64,000 nt of DNA from Anastatus disparis. Lineage: Eukaryota; Arthropoda; Insecta; Hymenoptera; Eupelmidae. Location of the stretch: the NCBI GenBank assembly GCA_017163975.1, contig JAFFSR010000291.1, positions 4,717,001 through 4,781,000 of the forward strand, in the 5' to 3' direction. The notes under the pieces are model-generated. The model saw only the letters and a program-made list of their open reading frames with translations. It was not told the origin of the DNA and did not search any database. Shown in pieces: positions 12,020-22,735 of the stretch (the stretch's first letter is position 1; every line of letters begins with the position of its first letter). A program made the translations under genes and the position numbers.

Positions 12020-13730
12020 GAATATGTTTCGTAATTTTGATTTGGATAAAATTCATTTATTGGTTCATGTAATATTATTTTATATTCTATAATTTTATTA
12101 GTGCAATATTTATAATATTCTGGTACTTGTTTCCAATTATGAAATTCTACCTTTTCATTGTCTTCCCCAATATATGAATTTATTATATTATTTAAAACAG
12201 ATATTTCAGTATTATGTGAACTATTATTATCAGCAAGATTTTCTAACTAGGAAAGTATCAGACCTACGGATCACGGATTTTGCCCAAACTTTGGGATAAG
12301 TTTTCAGATGTCAAAATATGAAAGAAAACACAATTTTAGATCCCAACGCTCAATATTTCCCTAGTTACAGGCAATCAGAGAAAATTACTAAAAAAGTTAC
12401 TAGATTTTCAAATGCATATAGTTCCTCAGCATTGATAGCTAGGAGCTTGAAACTTTTTTGAAATAAAAGCTGAGCTCAAATCCTTTCGAAATAGTAGTCG
12501 CAGCATGTCAAAATATTATTTTTTCCCAAAGTTATAGCGTGATAAACATTGGACCTGATTTTTCTTTTTAAAACATTAATTAATAACAAAAGCTGAAATT
12601 GGGTCTAATGTTTATTACGCTATAACTTTGGGAAAAAATAATATTTTGACATGCTACAACTACTATTTCGAAAGGATTTGAGCTCAGCTTTCATTTCAAA
12701 AAAGTTTCAAGCTCCTAGCTATCAATGCTAAGGAACTATATGCATTTGAGAATCTAGTAACTTTTTTAGTAATTTTCTCTAATTGCCTGTAACTAGGGAA
12801 ATATTGAGCGTTGGGATCTAAAATTGTGTTTTCTTTCATATTTTGACATCTGAAAACTTATCCCAAAGTTTGAGCAAAATCCGTGATCCGGAGGTCTGAT
12901 ACTCTCCTAGTAAGTAATATTCATACTCTTCCTCATAATTTAAATAATCTTCAATGTTATTATTCAAACTATCCATCATTTCTTGATCATTTACATTATC
13001 AATTATAACATATCTACCTTCAATCGCATTCCAAATCAAAGGCAAAGAAGACGATTCATTTGTACTTAAAGTTATTTTTGGTATAAAAACTTCATTTCCT
13101 TTATTTTCTCCTGTAATAATCTCAGCTTCAATATTAAATTTAAATAATTTAGTTATTTTTAATCTAGTTCCAATACATAATCTATCAGTTATACTAAGAT
13201 TTCTAATTAACATTATAATTGCGTTAATCTTTAATTTAATTTCGTGAGGAGGTAATCCTTCTCTAATATTATTTAACATTTCAATAGGATAATTTAAATG
13301 AATATTTTCATCAGTTTCATCAACGCCCTTATAAGTTGCATGATCTATACTGTAATAAGTTATCATTTCACCATCAATTAATTTTAATATTTTATTATTT
13401 AAAATGTTTACATCTTCATTATGTGAAGTTAAAATAACATTTTTAGAAAAATTGTAATTGTTGTTTATATCTTTATAAATTGTATCACATATATTATTAG
13501 TTTTATATTCTTCGAGAATAATGAAAGTATTAATTTTTCCTTCTCTTATATTTAATAAAAAAGATGAAAATTTTTTATCATTACATCTTATATTAGTTTT
13601 TAAATTAAAAATTTTAAATAATTGCCAAAGATGTGAATATTTTATAGTGTCTTTTATAATTGTATCTTTAAATCCATTTTTTACTATAGGTAAAATTTGT
13701 CTAAAGTCACCACCTAAAATTATTAATACA
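12020..13730 (-). pseudogene. Truncated PIF1/Helitron-type helicase, split by a MITE
   Basis: On the minus strand an open frame runs from about 13730 to 12911 and resembles the C-terminal half of PIF1-family helicases. It has LGGDFRQILPIV (motif after Walker B), LKTNIRCND (usual form LTTNMR), LTSHNEDVNILNNKIL, REGLPPHEIKLKINAIIMLI and LCIGTRLKI. The N-terminal half with Walker A and B is missing; homology stops at a short duplicated TACATACATTATTATAA block near 13725. Near its end the usual LPF-R-QFP and final SQGQT-type motifs are replaced by an acidic, Asn-rich tail I cannot place. A 664-bp MITE interrupts this tail. If it and one TTA copy are ignored, the same frame continues to about 12000 (ENLADNNSSHNTEISVLNN and on). 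The protein is therefore chimeric or unusually ended, and dead. Confidence 0.7.
12247..12910. mobile_element. 664-bp palindromic MITE within the helicase tail
   Basis: The left end CTAGGAAAGTATCAGACC matches the complement of the right end GGTCTGATACTCTCCTAG with one change. The two arms stay complementary nearly to the centre (about 12555-12600), so it folds as one long hairpin. Flanking TAA on both sides is a candidate 3-bp target duplication. It has no coding capacity of its own, but the last 23 codons of the open helicase frame are MITE sequence. Confidence 0.85.
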
Positions 13731-13763
13731 TACATTATTATAAATACATACATTATTATAATA

Positions 13764-13979
13764 TGGGGGGCAGTGGAGGGGTCGTGGGGGTGCCGTGGGT
13801 GTTCCGTGGGGGGGTCATGGAGAGGTGTGGGGGGTGTGGAGGGTTCTTAGAATAAAAGTAACAATAAAAAATATCGTAATTTTTTAAGCAATTTTACGTT
13901 ATTATGTGGATGGGCTGTGGAGGGGCTATAGAGGGGAGTGGGGGGGGGGGGGGGGTGGAGGAGTGTGGGGGGTCCGAGG
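13764..13979. repeat. G-rich minisatellite-like block, G-quadruplex candidate
   Basis: Two strongly G-rich, strand-asymmetric patches (13764-13850 and 13908-13979) consist of variants of GTGGGG, GGAGGGG and GGGGTCGTGG, including a run of 17 consecutive G at about 13940-13956. They flank a short ordinary AT-rich spacer. This is strikingly unlike the surrounding AT-rich sequence and marks the 5' breakpoint of the helicase fragment. Possible origins are an expanded minisatellite or a transposon end. Confidence 0.7.
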
Positions 13980-14762
13980 GTTAATTTCTAATATAACTAT
14001 ATAATATAGGTAGATATATATATATATTTATGTATACAAACACACACAAAATTTCCTGACCGATTTCAGTTTTTTTTATACTCTTGACTATACCATAACA
14101 TTTGACATCTCCGCGTGATCGTGTTTGTTTATATTTTGAAGTATGATTAAATTTATGTTTCAAGGTATGATAATGACATTATTATTTGGTGAAAAAAATT
14201 GTGAAATAACGATATCTACTTTGTCCCAAATTTGTTTATTGTTTCTGACGTGTTAAACTAAAAAAATTATGTAGAAATTAATCTATTAAATTATCAAAAT
14301 TTTTGAAGAGAATTTAATTACGACATTTTTGATTTAAAAAAAAATGTTAGAAGTCCGTAGAAACTATTATTTATGTTAACTGTATGAAATGTTTGTATTT
14401 TCTAAAATGTTAAATTAATACAATAATAAAGAAAATAAACTAAATAAACCAATAAAAAAGCACTTGTATAATTAACTATACACCTTACTTGAATAAATCC
14501 TCATAAAAAAGTCCACGCTCATTTTTCGAACGTATATAACTCCGCACATACCAAACGTAGCAAAAAGTTGCTAAACATTAAAAATTTAAGAACTTTGCTC
14601 TTCCTTAAAATGCTTCGTGTACTTTTTTGATCCAGTAATTTTCCAAAAAGTTACAAGCGATTATTTGAAAAAAAAATTGAAAGAAAATTTTTTTTTTCAT
14701 ATGTTTAATTATTATCTTCTTTAATAAAAAATGCCAATACACCTATAACGCCTTGGTGGCGA
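13980..14762. other. AT-rich stretch, nothing recognised
   Basis: Short chance frames only. A TATATATA tract lies near 14015-14030. Confidence 0.45.
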
Positions 14763-15033
14763 TGTAGAAGTTAAGTGCAGAAGGAGACTAGGATCTGGAA
14801 ATAAGCCAAAGACTATATAAGTTAGATGTAACTTTATTAGAGAGCCAATGCGACTAAGCGCAGTGGCTGGCGGAACAAGACTGAAGTACAAGCAAGCAGT
14901 CTCGGAGCTGCTTCTTCCTCGTCTGATATGAGCCTGCGCAGAGGCGTTCTCATGTATACGCTGACATGTGTATTGGTGCGCTTACAGCGCCATACGCATA
15001 CATACAAGTGTGAGTGTCCCCACACACCTTACA
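14763..15033 (-). mobile_element. Possible solo or partial LTR
   Basis: Read on the minus strand, the segment starts TGTAAGGTGTGTGGGG and ends CACTTAACTTCTACA, giving TGT...ACA ends over 271 bp. An AATAAA polyadenylation signal lies late (near 14836), followed by a T-rich region, which is the usual order of U3-R-U5. It is clearly less AT-rich than the neighbourhood. No matching second copy lies in the window and no target duplication is evident, so it may be a solo LTR with decayed flanks or a chance resemblance. A 62-codon frame within it is not a gene. Confidence 0.4.
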
Positions 15034-15513
15034 TAAATCGATAGCATTTATCGAGATCTTTCAAAATCTCTTTTAATTTTTTCAATTGGTCAAGCCGTTT
15101 TGGAGCTATGATCTTTTAAAGTTCGACTGGTTTCAATAAAAATGTTTCCGAACTTTTGAGCGGTACTATATGTATATATATATATATATATATAAATTAA
15201 CATAAAATAAATTATAACATAAATAAATTAATAGAATAATTTAATTTATTTATTATGTAAATTTTATAAAATAATATATTATCAATAAATAAAACTATAG
15301 TATTATAAAATAATCATCACTATTATTTATTTATAATTATTTTTAATTGCTACGTATAAAAGATAATTCATTTCAAAAAACTTTTTATTTAAAAAAAAGA
15401 TTATATACTCATGAAAATTAGTTTAAATATTATTAAAAAAATTGAAAATATGAAAAGGATAAATAAAAAAGGAATAAAAAATATTAAAACAATGAAAAAA
15501 ATTTTTAAAAAAG
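15034..15513. other. AT-rich stretch with a (TA)n microsatellite
   Basis: A TA dinucleotide run lies at about 15169-15194, followed by low-complexity A/T sequence. Nothing else recognised. Confidence 0.5.
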
Positions 15514-15586
15514 TGGTCCTGACCGAGAGTTGAACCCGCGCACCCAAAAGGAAAGGCGCGTACGCTAAGCACTAGACCAAAACTGC
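15514..15586 (-). tRNA. tRNA-like sequence (pseudo-tRNA or SINE head)
   Basis: On the minus strand there is an A-box-like TGGTCTAGTGC followed, at tRNA spacing, by a B-box-like GGTTCAACTC, and the segment ends ...GGTCAGGACCA, about 73 nt overall. The 5' end does not pair convincingly with the 3' acceptor side, and the anticodon arm is irregular with a pyrimidine-rich loop. This is more likely a tRNA-derived relic than a working tRNA. No SINE body or second copy was seen next to it. Confidence 0.4.
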
Positions 15587-15593
15587 TTCAAAC

Positions 15594-16740
15594 AATTTCT
15601 GGCGTGAAATGATACATGCTTATCTGCCCCACGGTTATTTAAAATAATTAGATTTTAAGATTAAAATTAGTTATGAATAGTTTTTAAGTTTTAGATGTCA
15701 TATATAGTTTATTCTAATCAGATTTGTTTTTCTAAAAAATTGTGATTCTACAGTAATAATAATTTTTTTTTATTTAATAGATTTTAAAAATTTTAAACAA
15801 ATTTGATGATGAACTTTATTCAATTATTTAATGAAACTTTTTCATTTTGAGTTGAAGCTAAAACTCAGTCAAGTCTGAATATGACGGCGGCTCATTTGTT
15901 CCAAATATAGTTCACGTACATACTTGCAATTGTTTTATAATCTAAATAGATGATATGTTTACATCAATAAATCTTTAAGATGAAAATAACTCAGCAATGA
16001 AAATGTTTGTGGATTATACACGCACCAAAATCAATTTCGAATTGTTTCAAGGACAAATTAAATACAAAATTTGTTATATATTCACAAACAGTTTTTTTAG
16101 TTCTCAATTAATCCTCGATTCAGTAACTAAAAATATAGCAAGTCCGATGTCAAACTCTTTTCAGTTATTTTGTTTAGTTTTTACAGTTCGAGTTGAAGCT
16201 AAAACTCGATCAACTCTGTATATAAAAGCTATTCATTACGTTTTGAACTTAGTTAACATACATACTTGAGAGTATATCGAGCGCATATAAGACTGGTTCC
16301 TAATTTCATTTCTGCTGAGGGAAATATCATCTCCATTTAAGTCTAATCTTTTTTTAAGAAGGATATTAAAATTATTTCAGTAGTAATAAAATTGAATTCA
16401 CATACAACATGTGAGCGAATTTTATATGCAAAAGTTTTTCCGTGTATAGACTGCTCTTATACATTAGTATATAACATCAATTTCTTTACTGATGCAGATA
16501 TTAGTAGATAAGCAGCTATTATTTTTTATAATGAACAGAAAATAATATTATATTAAAAGTCAATCATTCAAAATTTATATATTTAGATTTGATATAGGGC
16601 GTGCTTGCGCGCATGGATTTTTTAGTATTTTTATATAAGGGATTGTGGAGCAAAAAAATGAATAACGCATAATGTTTCCAAGTTTCAACTATGTCGATAG
16701 TTTAGGTTACTACTGAAAATAATTATGACAGGGAAACGTC
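15594..16740. other. AT-rich stretch with one degenerate direct repeat
   Basis: GTTGAAGCTAAAACTC recurs at about 15852 and 16191, and each copy is followed by similar text ending in ACATACTTG, so roughly 90 bp (15840-15932 and 16178-16269) may be duplicated. No genes recognised. Confidence 0.4.
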
Positions 16741-17118
16741 AGGAGGTCACGTATCTCCGTCCTTTTCTAATCGAAGAATTAAGTTTTTGCAAAAACTAAT
16801 AACTTATCGAAAAATGAAGAGAAAGCCCCATCGCGTATTAAAAAAAGCTATCTTTTCTTTAATGAGAAAGAATTAATTTTATTGCTTCGTTCTCAAGAAA
16901 ACTTTGAAAAACCAAATTGTCTAACCTAACCTCTATTTTTTAAGTTTTTCAAGGTTTTCTTGAAAACGAAGCGATAAAATCAATTCTTTCTCATTAAAGA
17001 AAATATAGCTTTTTTTAATACGCAATGGGGCTTTCTCTTTATTTTTCGCTAAAATTATTAGTTTTTGCAAAAAAATCATTTCGTTGATTAGAAAAGGACA
17101 GAAAAAGTCGACCTGCTC
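16741..17118. mobile_element. TTAA foldback MITE, family A, copy 1 (left end damaged)
   Basis: The segment folds on itself: GGAGGTC...CGTCCTTTTCTAATCGA on the left, its complement ending GACCTGCTC on the right, with GAAAGCCCCAT-CGCGTATT and its partner inside. It closely matches the 380-bp copy at 40316-40695. The right end abuts TTAA (17119-17122). The left end lacks TTAAGA, replaced by an unrelated GTC, so it is truncated or mutated. Confidence 0.85.
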
Positions 17119-17431
17119 TTAAGACCAGATCGGAGTAAAATCTGATACCGACCGAGTAACAATTGGGTTTTTTGTTATTTACTCAAGTATTAATCGGTGT
17201 ATCTTCAAATTAAAGGTTAAGCGCAATAGATATTATTAATATGAACATATATGCACAAAAAAAAAAATTCTACCGCTTTGTTTTTGAGAAAAGTAAGGAA
17301 CGAAGAAGTAAAAGTTTATGTTTATAATATTTTCGCATTCCTTACTTTTCTCAAAAACAAAGCGGTAGATTTTTTTTCTTGTGCCCACATATTTGTAATA
17401 ATAATATCTATTGCGTTTAACCTTCAATTTG
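17119..17431. mobile_element. TTAA foldback MITE, family B, left part
   Basis: It starts at the TTAA shared with the preceding MITE and runs through GATACCGACCGAGTAACAAT, the central hairpin arms (TACCGCTTTG-TTTTGAGAAAAG and complement around 17270-17370) and into AACCTTCAATTTG. The sequence then breaks at the LINE and resumes at 36837 with AACCTTTAATTTG. The uninterrupted relative at 54724-55107 confirms the two parts belong together. Confidence 0.85.
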
Positions 17432-17435
17432 AAGG

Positions 17436-17510
17436 AGCGTGGTGGCGTAACGGATAGAGCTCTTGCCTTCAACGCGGGGGGCACTGGTTCGAATCCTGGC
17501 CAGGTACCTC
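17436..17510 (+). promoter_or_regulatory. tRNA-like head with Pol III A and B boxes at the LINE's 5' end
   Basis: Starting four bases after the target duplication, the sequence has an A-box-like GTGGCGTAACGG, a possible anticodon arm CTTGC-CTTCAAC-GCGGG with wobble pairs, and a strong B box GGTTCGAATCC at normal tRNA spacing. Acceptor and T stems do not pair well, so it is tRNA-derived rather than a tRNA. It continues into about 200 bp of moderate-GC sequence (to 17710) that could be a SINE body or LINE 5' UTR. Its place at the very start of the insertion suggests an internal Pol III promoter for the retroelement, or a SINE-LINE chimera. Confidence 0.55.
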
Positions 17511-17969
17511 TGACTCTTTTTCGAAAGAAAATTAGTGTATGTGCTACTCATATCGTGACTCTTGGAAAATCCGACCTCATTGAGTATCGGTTGATTGTTG
17601 ATCACAAAAGTGGCTGACCATCCATCGGTAATCAAAGTTCTCGGTATGGTGGGTCGGACAGTCTAGCCTGATGTATTATGTTAAATGGGTACCGGACTGG
17701 ACTCCCTTAACTTCACCATATAAAAAAGGTTAATTATATAGAGGACAATATCCTTTATATATTAATCTTTAGATCTTTAGATCTTCAGAGGCGCAGACCG
17801 TCTCTGATCTCAGTGTACTGGAGCGTGTGGATGAGCATGATAGTAGTTTCACACAAATATAGATACGAGTGCAACACCAGACACTAACATTCCAAAAGCA
17901 CAAGCCAGTATAGGTCAACAAAAACAGCTCCGCCAAAATAAACATAATTGTAGCACCGAGGGCGGTTAT
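17511..17969 (+). other. LINE 5' untranslated region
   Basis: Non-coding moderate-GC sequence between the tRNA-like head and the first recognisable ORF1 codons. It includes GATCTTTAGATCTTTAGATC short repeats near 17768-17790. A SINE body may end near 17710, where a short A-run follows. Confidence 0.45.
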
Positions 17970-18630
17970 TTGGTGATCTTCAGCGGACTGAACTGCTTAG
18001 CGACTGATATTCCTCTGAAAGATTATGCTTCTGCTGTCCTTAGTGCTATACTTTCGATTGTAATAAAGGCGCAAATATTGTTGGTTGCTATGTTAACATC
18101 ACCTAGCACTAAAAACGGTGAGATCGAAGACGGCCCGGGGGGTCCCATCTCGCTGCTGGTTAGATTATCGGAGGAGAGTCTGATGCGAGAAATATTTATA
18201 CGAAAAAGAAAAATTACTAGCTTCTCAACTGCAGATATTGACCTTATTCGTTTTGCTAGTTTTTCTGCCATTAAGAATCACTTTCAAGTATTTATTAATG
18301 AATATCTCAAAAAGGAAACATAAAAATTTCAAAGATCTTAAGAAATATGCCAAAGAAAGGGGTATCAATTTTGTATGGCATAGAAATGGCAGATTTCTGG
18401 CAAGACGGAGGAGGGGGGAGAGAGCATTTGCATTTGCTTCAAAAAATGAAATAGATAAAATATGCAGTTCTCAAAACATAATTTTAGATAAAAATATTAT
18501 TACAAATGACAATTCCAAAGTAATTAGTGGATGCTTAAGAAATGACGACATTGTTATGACTAACAAAGATAGTAATGTTGAAAAGGAAGAATTAAATAAT
18601 AATAATGATGTTGATGTGTCTCCCCAATGA
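17970..18630 (+). pseudogene. LINE ORF1 remnant
   Basis: Two overlapping frames form the C-terminal part of a LINE ORF1-type nucleic-acid-binding protein. The first gives ISLLVRLSEESLMREIFIRK and ends in VFINEYLKKET. After a one-base frameshift near 18300-18325 the second continues with HKNFKDLKKYAKERG, INFVWHRNGRF and ARRRRGERAFAF. The pattern K-G-VW-G-RR-R followed by a short acidic tail is typical of the ORF1 C-terminal domain in CR1/Jockey-type LINEs. No zinc knuckle or N-terminal coiled coil is clear, so the N-terminus is short or decayed. The stop at 18628-18630 is followed within about 40 bp by ORF2. Confidence 0.6.
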
Positions 18631-18649
18631 CTACATCAGATCTCCCCGA

Positions 18650-20031
18650 GGAATCGCAAGGGGATAAAGGGTAAACTACGAGCGGGCTTTTTAAATGTGA
18701 CCTCATTAAGAGCTCACATTGGACAGGTGCGCGAGCTCTTATGCGATGGTCCCTCTTATGATCTGTTTAGAGTGGCTGAAACCTGGCTGGGATCGACTAT
18801 CTTGGATGACGTCATTCGGATTAAGGATCATAAGTTGTTCAGGCAGGACAGAAACCTTCATCGAGGAGGGGTTGCCCTCTACGTTAAAAATAATCTAAAA
18901 TGTGAAGTACTAGCTCTTTCTAATACCACAACTATCACTAGCAGCGGTAAACCTGAAGTGCCAGAATATATTTTATGTTCGATTAAGGATGGCGACTCTG
19001 AACCTGTGCTGGTTTCTGTCATTTATCGCCCTCCTACCATTTCATTTACAAAAAATTCTAATTTTTTCAATTCTTTGAGAGATTTATCTCATGATGTTTC
19101 ACATGAAATTATAATGGGGGATCTGAATGCCGATTTCCTGCGAGAACGCAGTGATGTGAGGTTTCTTAGTAAACTAACAGTGGAGCTTTCGCTTCAGTTG
19201 GTCCAGCATGGTGCCACGCATATAACTCCATCTTCTCACACATGGATTGACCTGATTCTTGTGGATGACAATGACAATGTACTTGACGTGCGTAACTTAC
19301 CTGCGAATTTTCATAGTCGGCACAACTTAACTGATGTTTCTATTGCTTATAATACGTGCAGTATAGATCACAAGTCGATTAGATACAGAAACTATAAAAG
19401 CATTTGTCAAAATAATTACTTGAGAAATTAGCCGGCTATGATTGGACACCATTAACAGCTGGTACTGTCGACCCAGAGTCTGTGCTTGGCTGCATTTGTG
19501 ACAATTTTACTTCTGTCATAGAGAGTTTAGCACCAGTGAAAATACTTAAGCATACGAAGAATAGCCCACCATGGTTAAATAAAGAATTATCGCAGATGCG
19601 GCGCAAGCGAGATGCTACTTACAGAAGATATAAACGGACGAACGAAACGCAATATCTAACTGAGTTTCTGCATTTACGTAAAATGGCAGACGAACACACT
19701 GAACTTGCAAAGACCACATACTATCATAATAGACTGTTCGAAGCACTTGCAAATGGTAATGTATGGAAGGAGCTGAGAGACCTGGGACTCTAAACTGGAC
19801 CTCAAGGGGACTTAAATGAATTCACTCCTGGTGAGCTTAACGCGCACTTTGCTGGGGTGTCGGTCTCGTCGCATGATGATGATGAGCTTCGCGAGAGGGT
19901 TCTTACTGAATGCAGTAAAGATAATTTTGCTTTTAAACCAATTAATATCAATGATGTTGTTCTTGCGATTTCCCATTTCTCATCGCAGGCTCGTGGCGAC
20001 GATGGCATTCCTCAAAGCGTGATACTTAACC
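18650..20031 (+). pseudogene. LINE ORF2, 5' part: AP endonuclease and linker
   Basis: The frame begins as KGKLRAGFLNVTSLRAHIGQ upstream of the first ATG. Exonuclease-endonuclease-phosphatase motifs follow: VAETWL (active-site Glu), GGVALYV, VSVIYRPP, IMGDLNADF and SSHTWIDLILV. The usual terminal SDH is changed to SRH (HSRHNLTDVSI), which would likely cripple nicking. A frameshift near 19420-19480 leads into the basic linker (NSPPWLNKELSQMRRKRDAT; KTTYYHNRLFEAL), then another into ARGDDGIPQSVIL, the start of the RT domain. It ends abruptly at a TTAA, where DNA elements were inserted. ORF2 nicks target DNA and primes reverse transcription. Confidence 0.8.
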
Positions 20032-20340
20032 CTTAATGGTCACACGGGGTGTACCATACCCCACGCGATTTTTGAACTGAAATACGAGTCCTTAAATTAA
20101 TGAATTTGCGGCTTTTCACTACATCTACCATTAGTTCGAAGTTTCTACTTAAAGGCCAGGTAGGCATTATTTCGATCGGCCCCTCAGTACTTGTTCCGCA
20201 GCTGTTCAAAGTGAATTATAACTTCAAAATTGACCGAGTTATAGCAATTTTAGTGAAAACTAATTTTAGTGAGAACTATTATAAAAAGTTCCACTGAGCA
20301 AAAATAGAAACTATGATATACCCGGTCATGGCCTAAGGTA
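20032..20340. mobile_element. Putative piggyBac-type MITE
   Basis: It follows a TTAA (20028-20031) at the LINE breakpoint and starts CCCTTAATGGTCACACGGGG. An imperfect inverted match, TACCCGGTCATGGCCTAAGG, ends near 20338, followed by TAAA. CCC-start termini next to TTAA are typical of piggyBac elements. The inverted repeat is diverged and the right TTAA is damaged, so the call is tentative. No transposase is encoded. Confidence 0.45.
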
Positions 20341-21001
20341 AAAACCTAAAAGGCCAATTAAAATAGAAGAAAAAAATGAGCAAGATGTCATCTGCACTTA
20401 AAAAAAATGTCTCATAGCATCATTAATTTCGTTTGTTTTAAGGTAGCTCGTACCGAAACTGAAAAATTTATGAATGAAACAAAAATGTAGAAGGTTGTTC
20501 TTTAAGTCAAAATGAATATCCTAGCGAAAAATCAGACCTAGTTTCCAGGGAAAATTTCAAGAAAAAGCCTTTTAAAAATGCTCTGTTCACTGACATTTTA
20601 ACATTGTTCTTATGACAGATATCCGATTTTCCTACAGTTATAATCGAATATTTATATCTAAAGATTTACTACCGCTGTGAAAAACTAAATATAAATATTT
20701 CATTTGACAAGCTTTTTAATGAAATATTGAATGCTATGTGTACCCAGGCATTTTTCAAAGATATTACGAAAAGAATCTGAAAATTTATTGATTTTCGCAT
20801 GAGAAATTTTTTTGAACAGGAAGTCTGTTTTTCAAGGTTAGCTTGCGCGAAATTCAAAATATTCAAATGAGGATTTCTTAACAAAAATTTTCAAAATATT
20901 TATATAATATAAATTTTTAAAATATTTATATAAAAAAAAAAAAAATAAAATAATGAAGATTATTTGTAATGCATGTTATTTATTAATTATAACGGTATTA
21001 T

Positions 21002-22132
21002 TGTTACATCCACATAATCACGGACGTACGAAAAATCATTTTTCGTTTTAATTTTTTTAACCTTTTATTATACATATAAATGTGCGTACGTATATATAAT
21101 TATATATACGCGTATACATTATGTATGCATATAAACATATTTATTTGCAGTTCTCTCCCTAAATAACATTAATAAATACATATAAGTAGATAAATAAATG
21201 AATCTTTTAGTAATAAGGAATATACTGTATTAAAAAAATAAATTTAATTTCTTGTATTAGTCTTAAGAGAAAAGCAGTAAGTTCGCGCGCCGTATACGCT
21301 ACCTCAGCATTTTTAGGCGTGATAAGAAGATATCTTCTGTCACCGAATGTGAGATTCTAAAGAGTTTCTCACGGCCGAACTGACCAATGGGACTCTATTA
21401 AATTTTGACAAACTTGCATTTTATTTCTAGATTTGTACCTTTCTTGCAGAGAAAAATAATTTTAATAAGTCAGTCCGCAGTTAGACCTCGCAAGGGTAAC
21501 ACCTTTTTCGACTTGCACATAAATCAAGTGTAAAATCGTATCAATAAAAACTTGTAACTCGCGCTTTATTTCCTTCTTAAATTTAATTACAAGCGAAATA
21601 ACTTAATTTAGTCGCGCGCTTATTTTAACAAGTCAGTCCAATAAAAACGCGATTTTTATACAACTTACTGCTAGGGGAAAAAGTGTGTTAATAAAAAGAA
21701 TATTTCCTATTTTATTTTCAAATAAGAATAAATAAAAATACTAACGAGGTTTCTTCCGATTTATTATTGTAAATCTGCGCGATTCACTTATCAATAGCTT
21801 GTACAACATTTGTAATAAAATAAAATAAATATCATTTACAAAAATATACAAAAATAATCCCTGCGAACATAAGTGCCATTAATCCAGTTCCTAAATAATT
21901 AACAAACGGGCAACCAGAGAGGAGCACTGCGCCCTTCAGTGTAAAGTTTATTAAGTAGATAAACTCCTTTGCTTTCGACCACGCAGCCAGCAGTTAAGAC
22001 AAGGTAAGCGATTAAGCTCCTCTATCCGGCAGTCTTTTAAAAACCAAAAAATATTTAACAATGCAGACAAGAAATATCTCACGATTGAATATAACGTCCG
22101 AGTAAACCTATTTAAGGTGACCGGACATAACA
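21002..22132 (+). repeat. 5' LTR
   Basis: It begins TGTTACATCC and ends GGACATAACA, so it has TG...CA ends, and it matches the 3' LTR almost base for base. AAG|GTAAGC at about 22001-22009 is a good candidate splice donor in the downstream part of the LTR. AATAAA signals occur several times. Two short frames present in both LTR copies are not genes. Confidence 0.95.
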
Positions 22133-22134
22133 AA

Positions 22135-22152
22135 TGGTGACAGCGACGGTGG
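22135..22152 (+). promoter_or_regulatory. Primer-binding site
   Basis: TGGTGACAGCGACGGTGG starts two bases after the 5' LTR. The leading TGG complements the universal CCA of a tRNA 3' end. The tRNA cannot be named with certainty from this sequence alone. Confidence 0.7.
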
Positions 22153-22228
22153 GATATTTCTTGTCAAATAACTAATAAACACTAACAAATTTTTTTTTAT
22201 TACCGCTTTTTATACTAATTAATTACAC

Positions 22229-22735
22229 TCGAAATGCTCTCTATCACAGGGAAACGCTAAATAATATTAGACAAAATACTTGTTTTAGATGAGCATAGAG
22301 TAAAGATTTTTCGATCTGTTAACTTATTTATAAGTTGATAAATCAAAAATAAAATCTAATAACGCCTTTCTTATTTGAAATACATTGTTCAAAACGTTCT
22401 CTATCGCAGGGAAACGCTAGGTAACTAGACAAAATACTTGCTTTAGATAAACGTAGAACTAATATTTTCAATTCTTGATTTGTTTATAAATTAATTACTC
22501 GAAAACCAAATATTCGAAGCGCTCTCTATCACAGGGAAACGCAAGACAAAATACTTGTCTTAGATGAGCGCAGAACCAGTGTTTAAGATATTAATTTATT
22601 TATAAATCAATAATTTGGAAAAGGATGAATAAAGAAAAAGAAAGAATACTAAATAAATTGTTCAAAACGTTCTCTATCGCAGGGAAACGCTAGATAACTA
22701 GACAAAATACTTGCTTTAGATGAGCATAGAACATT
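22229..22735 (+). repeat. Four tandem leader repeats (insulator-like position)
   Basis: Four diverged units (about 22229, 22388, 22514 and 22669) share CTCTATC-CAGGGAAACGC followed by AGACAAAATACTTG and TTTAGATGAGC. Spacing is 120-160 bp with AT-rich filler. The position between primer-binding site and gag is where Drosophila gypsy carries its Su(Hw) insulator repeats. The motif here is different, so only the analogy of position can be made. Confidence 0.8.

Noticed and set aside
14763..15033. Complete solo LTR with target duplication
   Set aside because: TGT...ACA ends and AATAAA are present, but the 5 bp on each side do not match; reported only as possible.
15514..15586. Functional tRNA gene
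   Set aside because: Box A and B are present, but the acceptor stem does not pair and the anticodon arm is irregular; kept only as tRNA-like.
16741..17484. Several 60-90 codon frames on both strands
   Set aside because: They lie in the arms of palindromic MITEs and mirror each other; artefacts of inverted repeats.
21951..22133. 60-codon minus frame, repeated at 34008-34292
   Set aside because: Present in both LTRs only because the LTRs are identical; no coding evidence.
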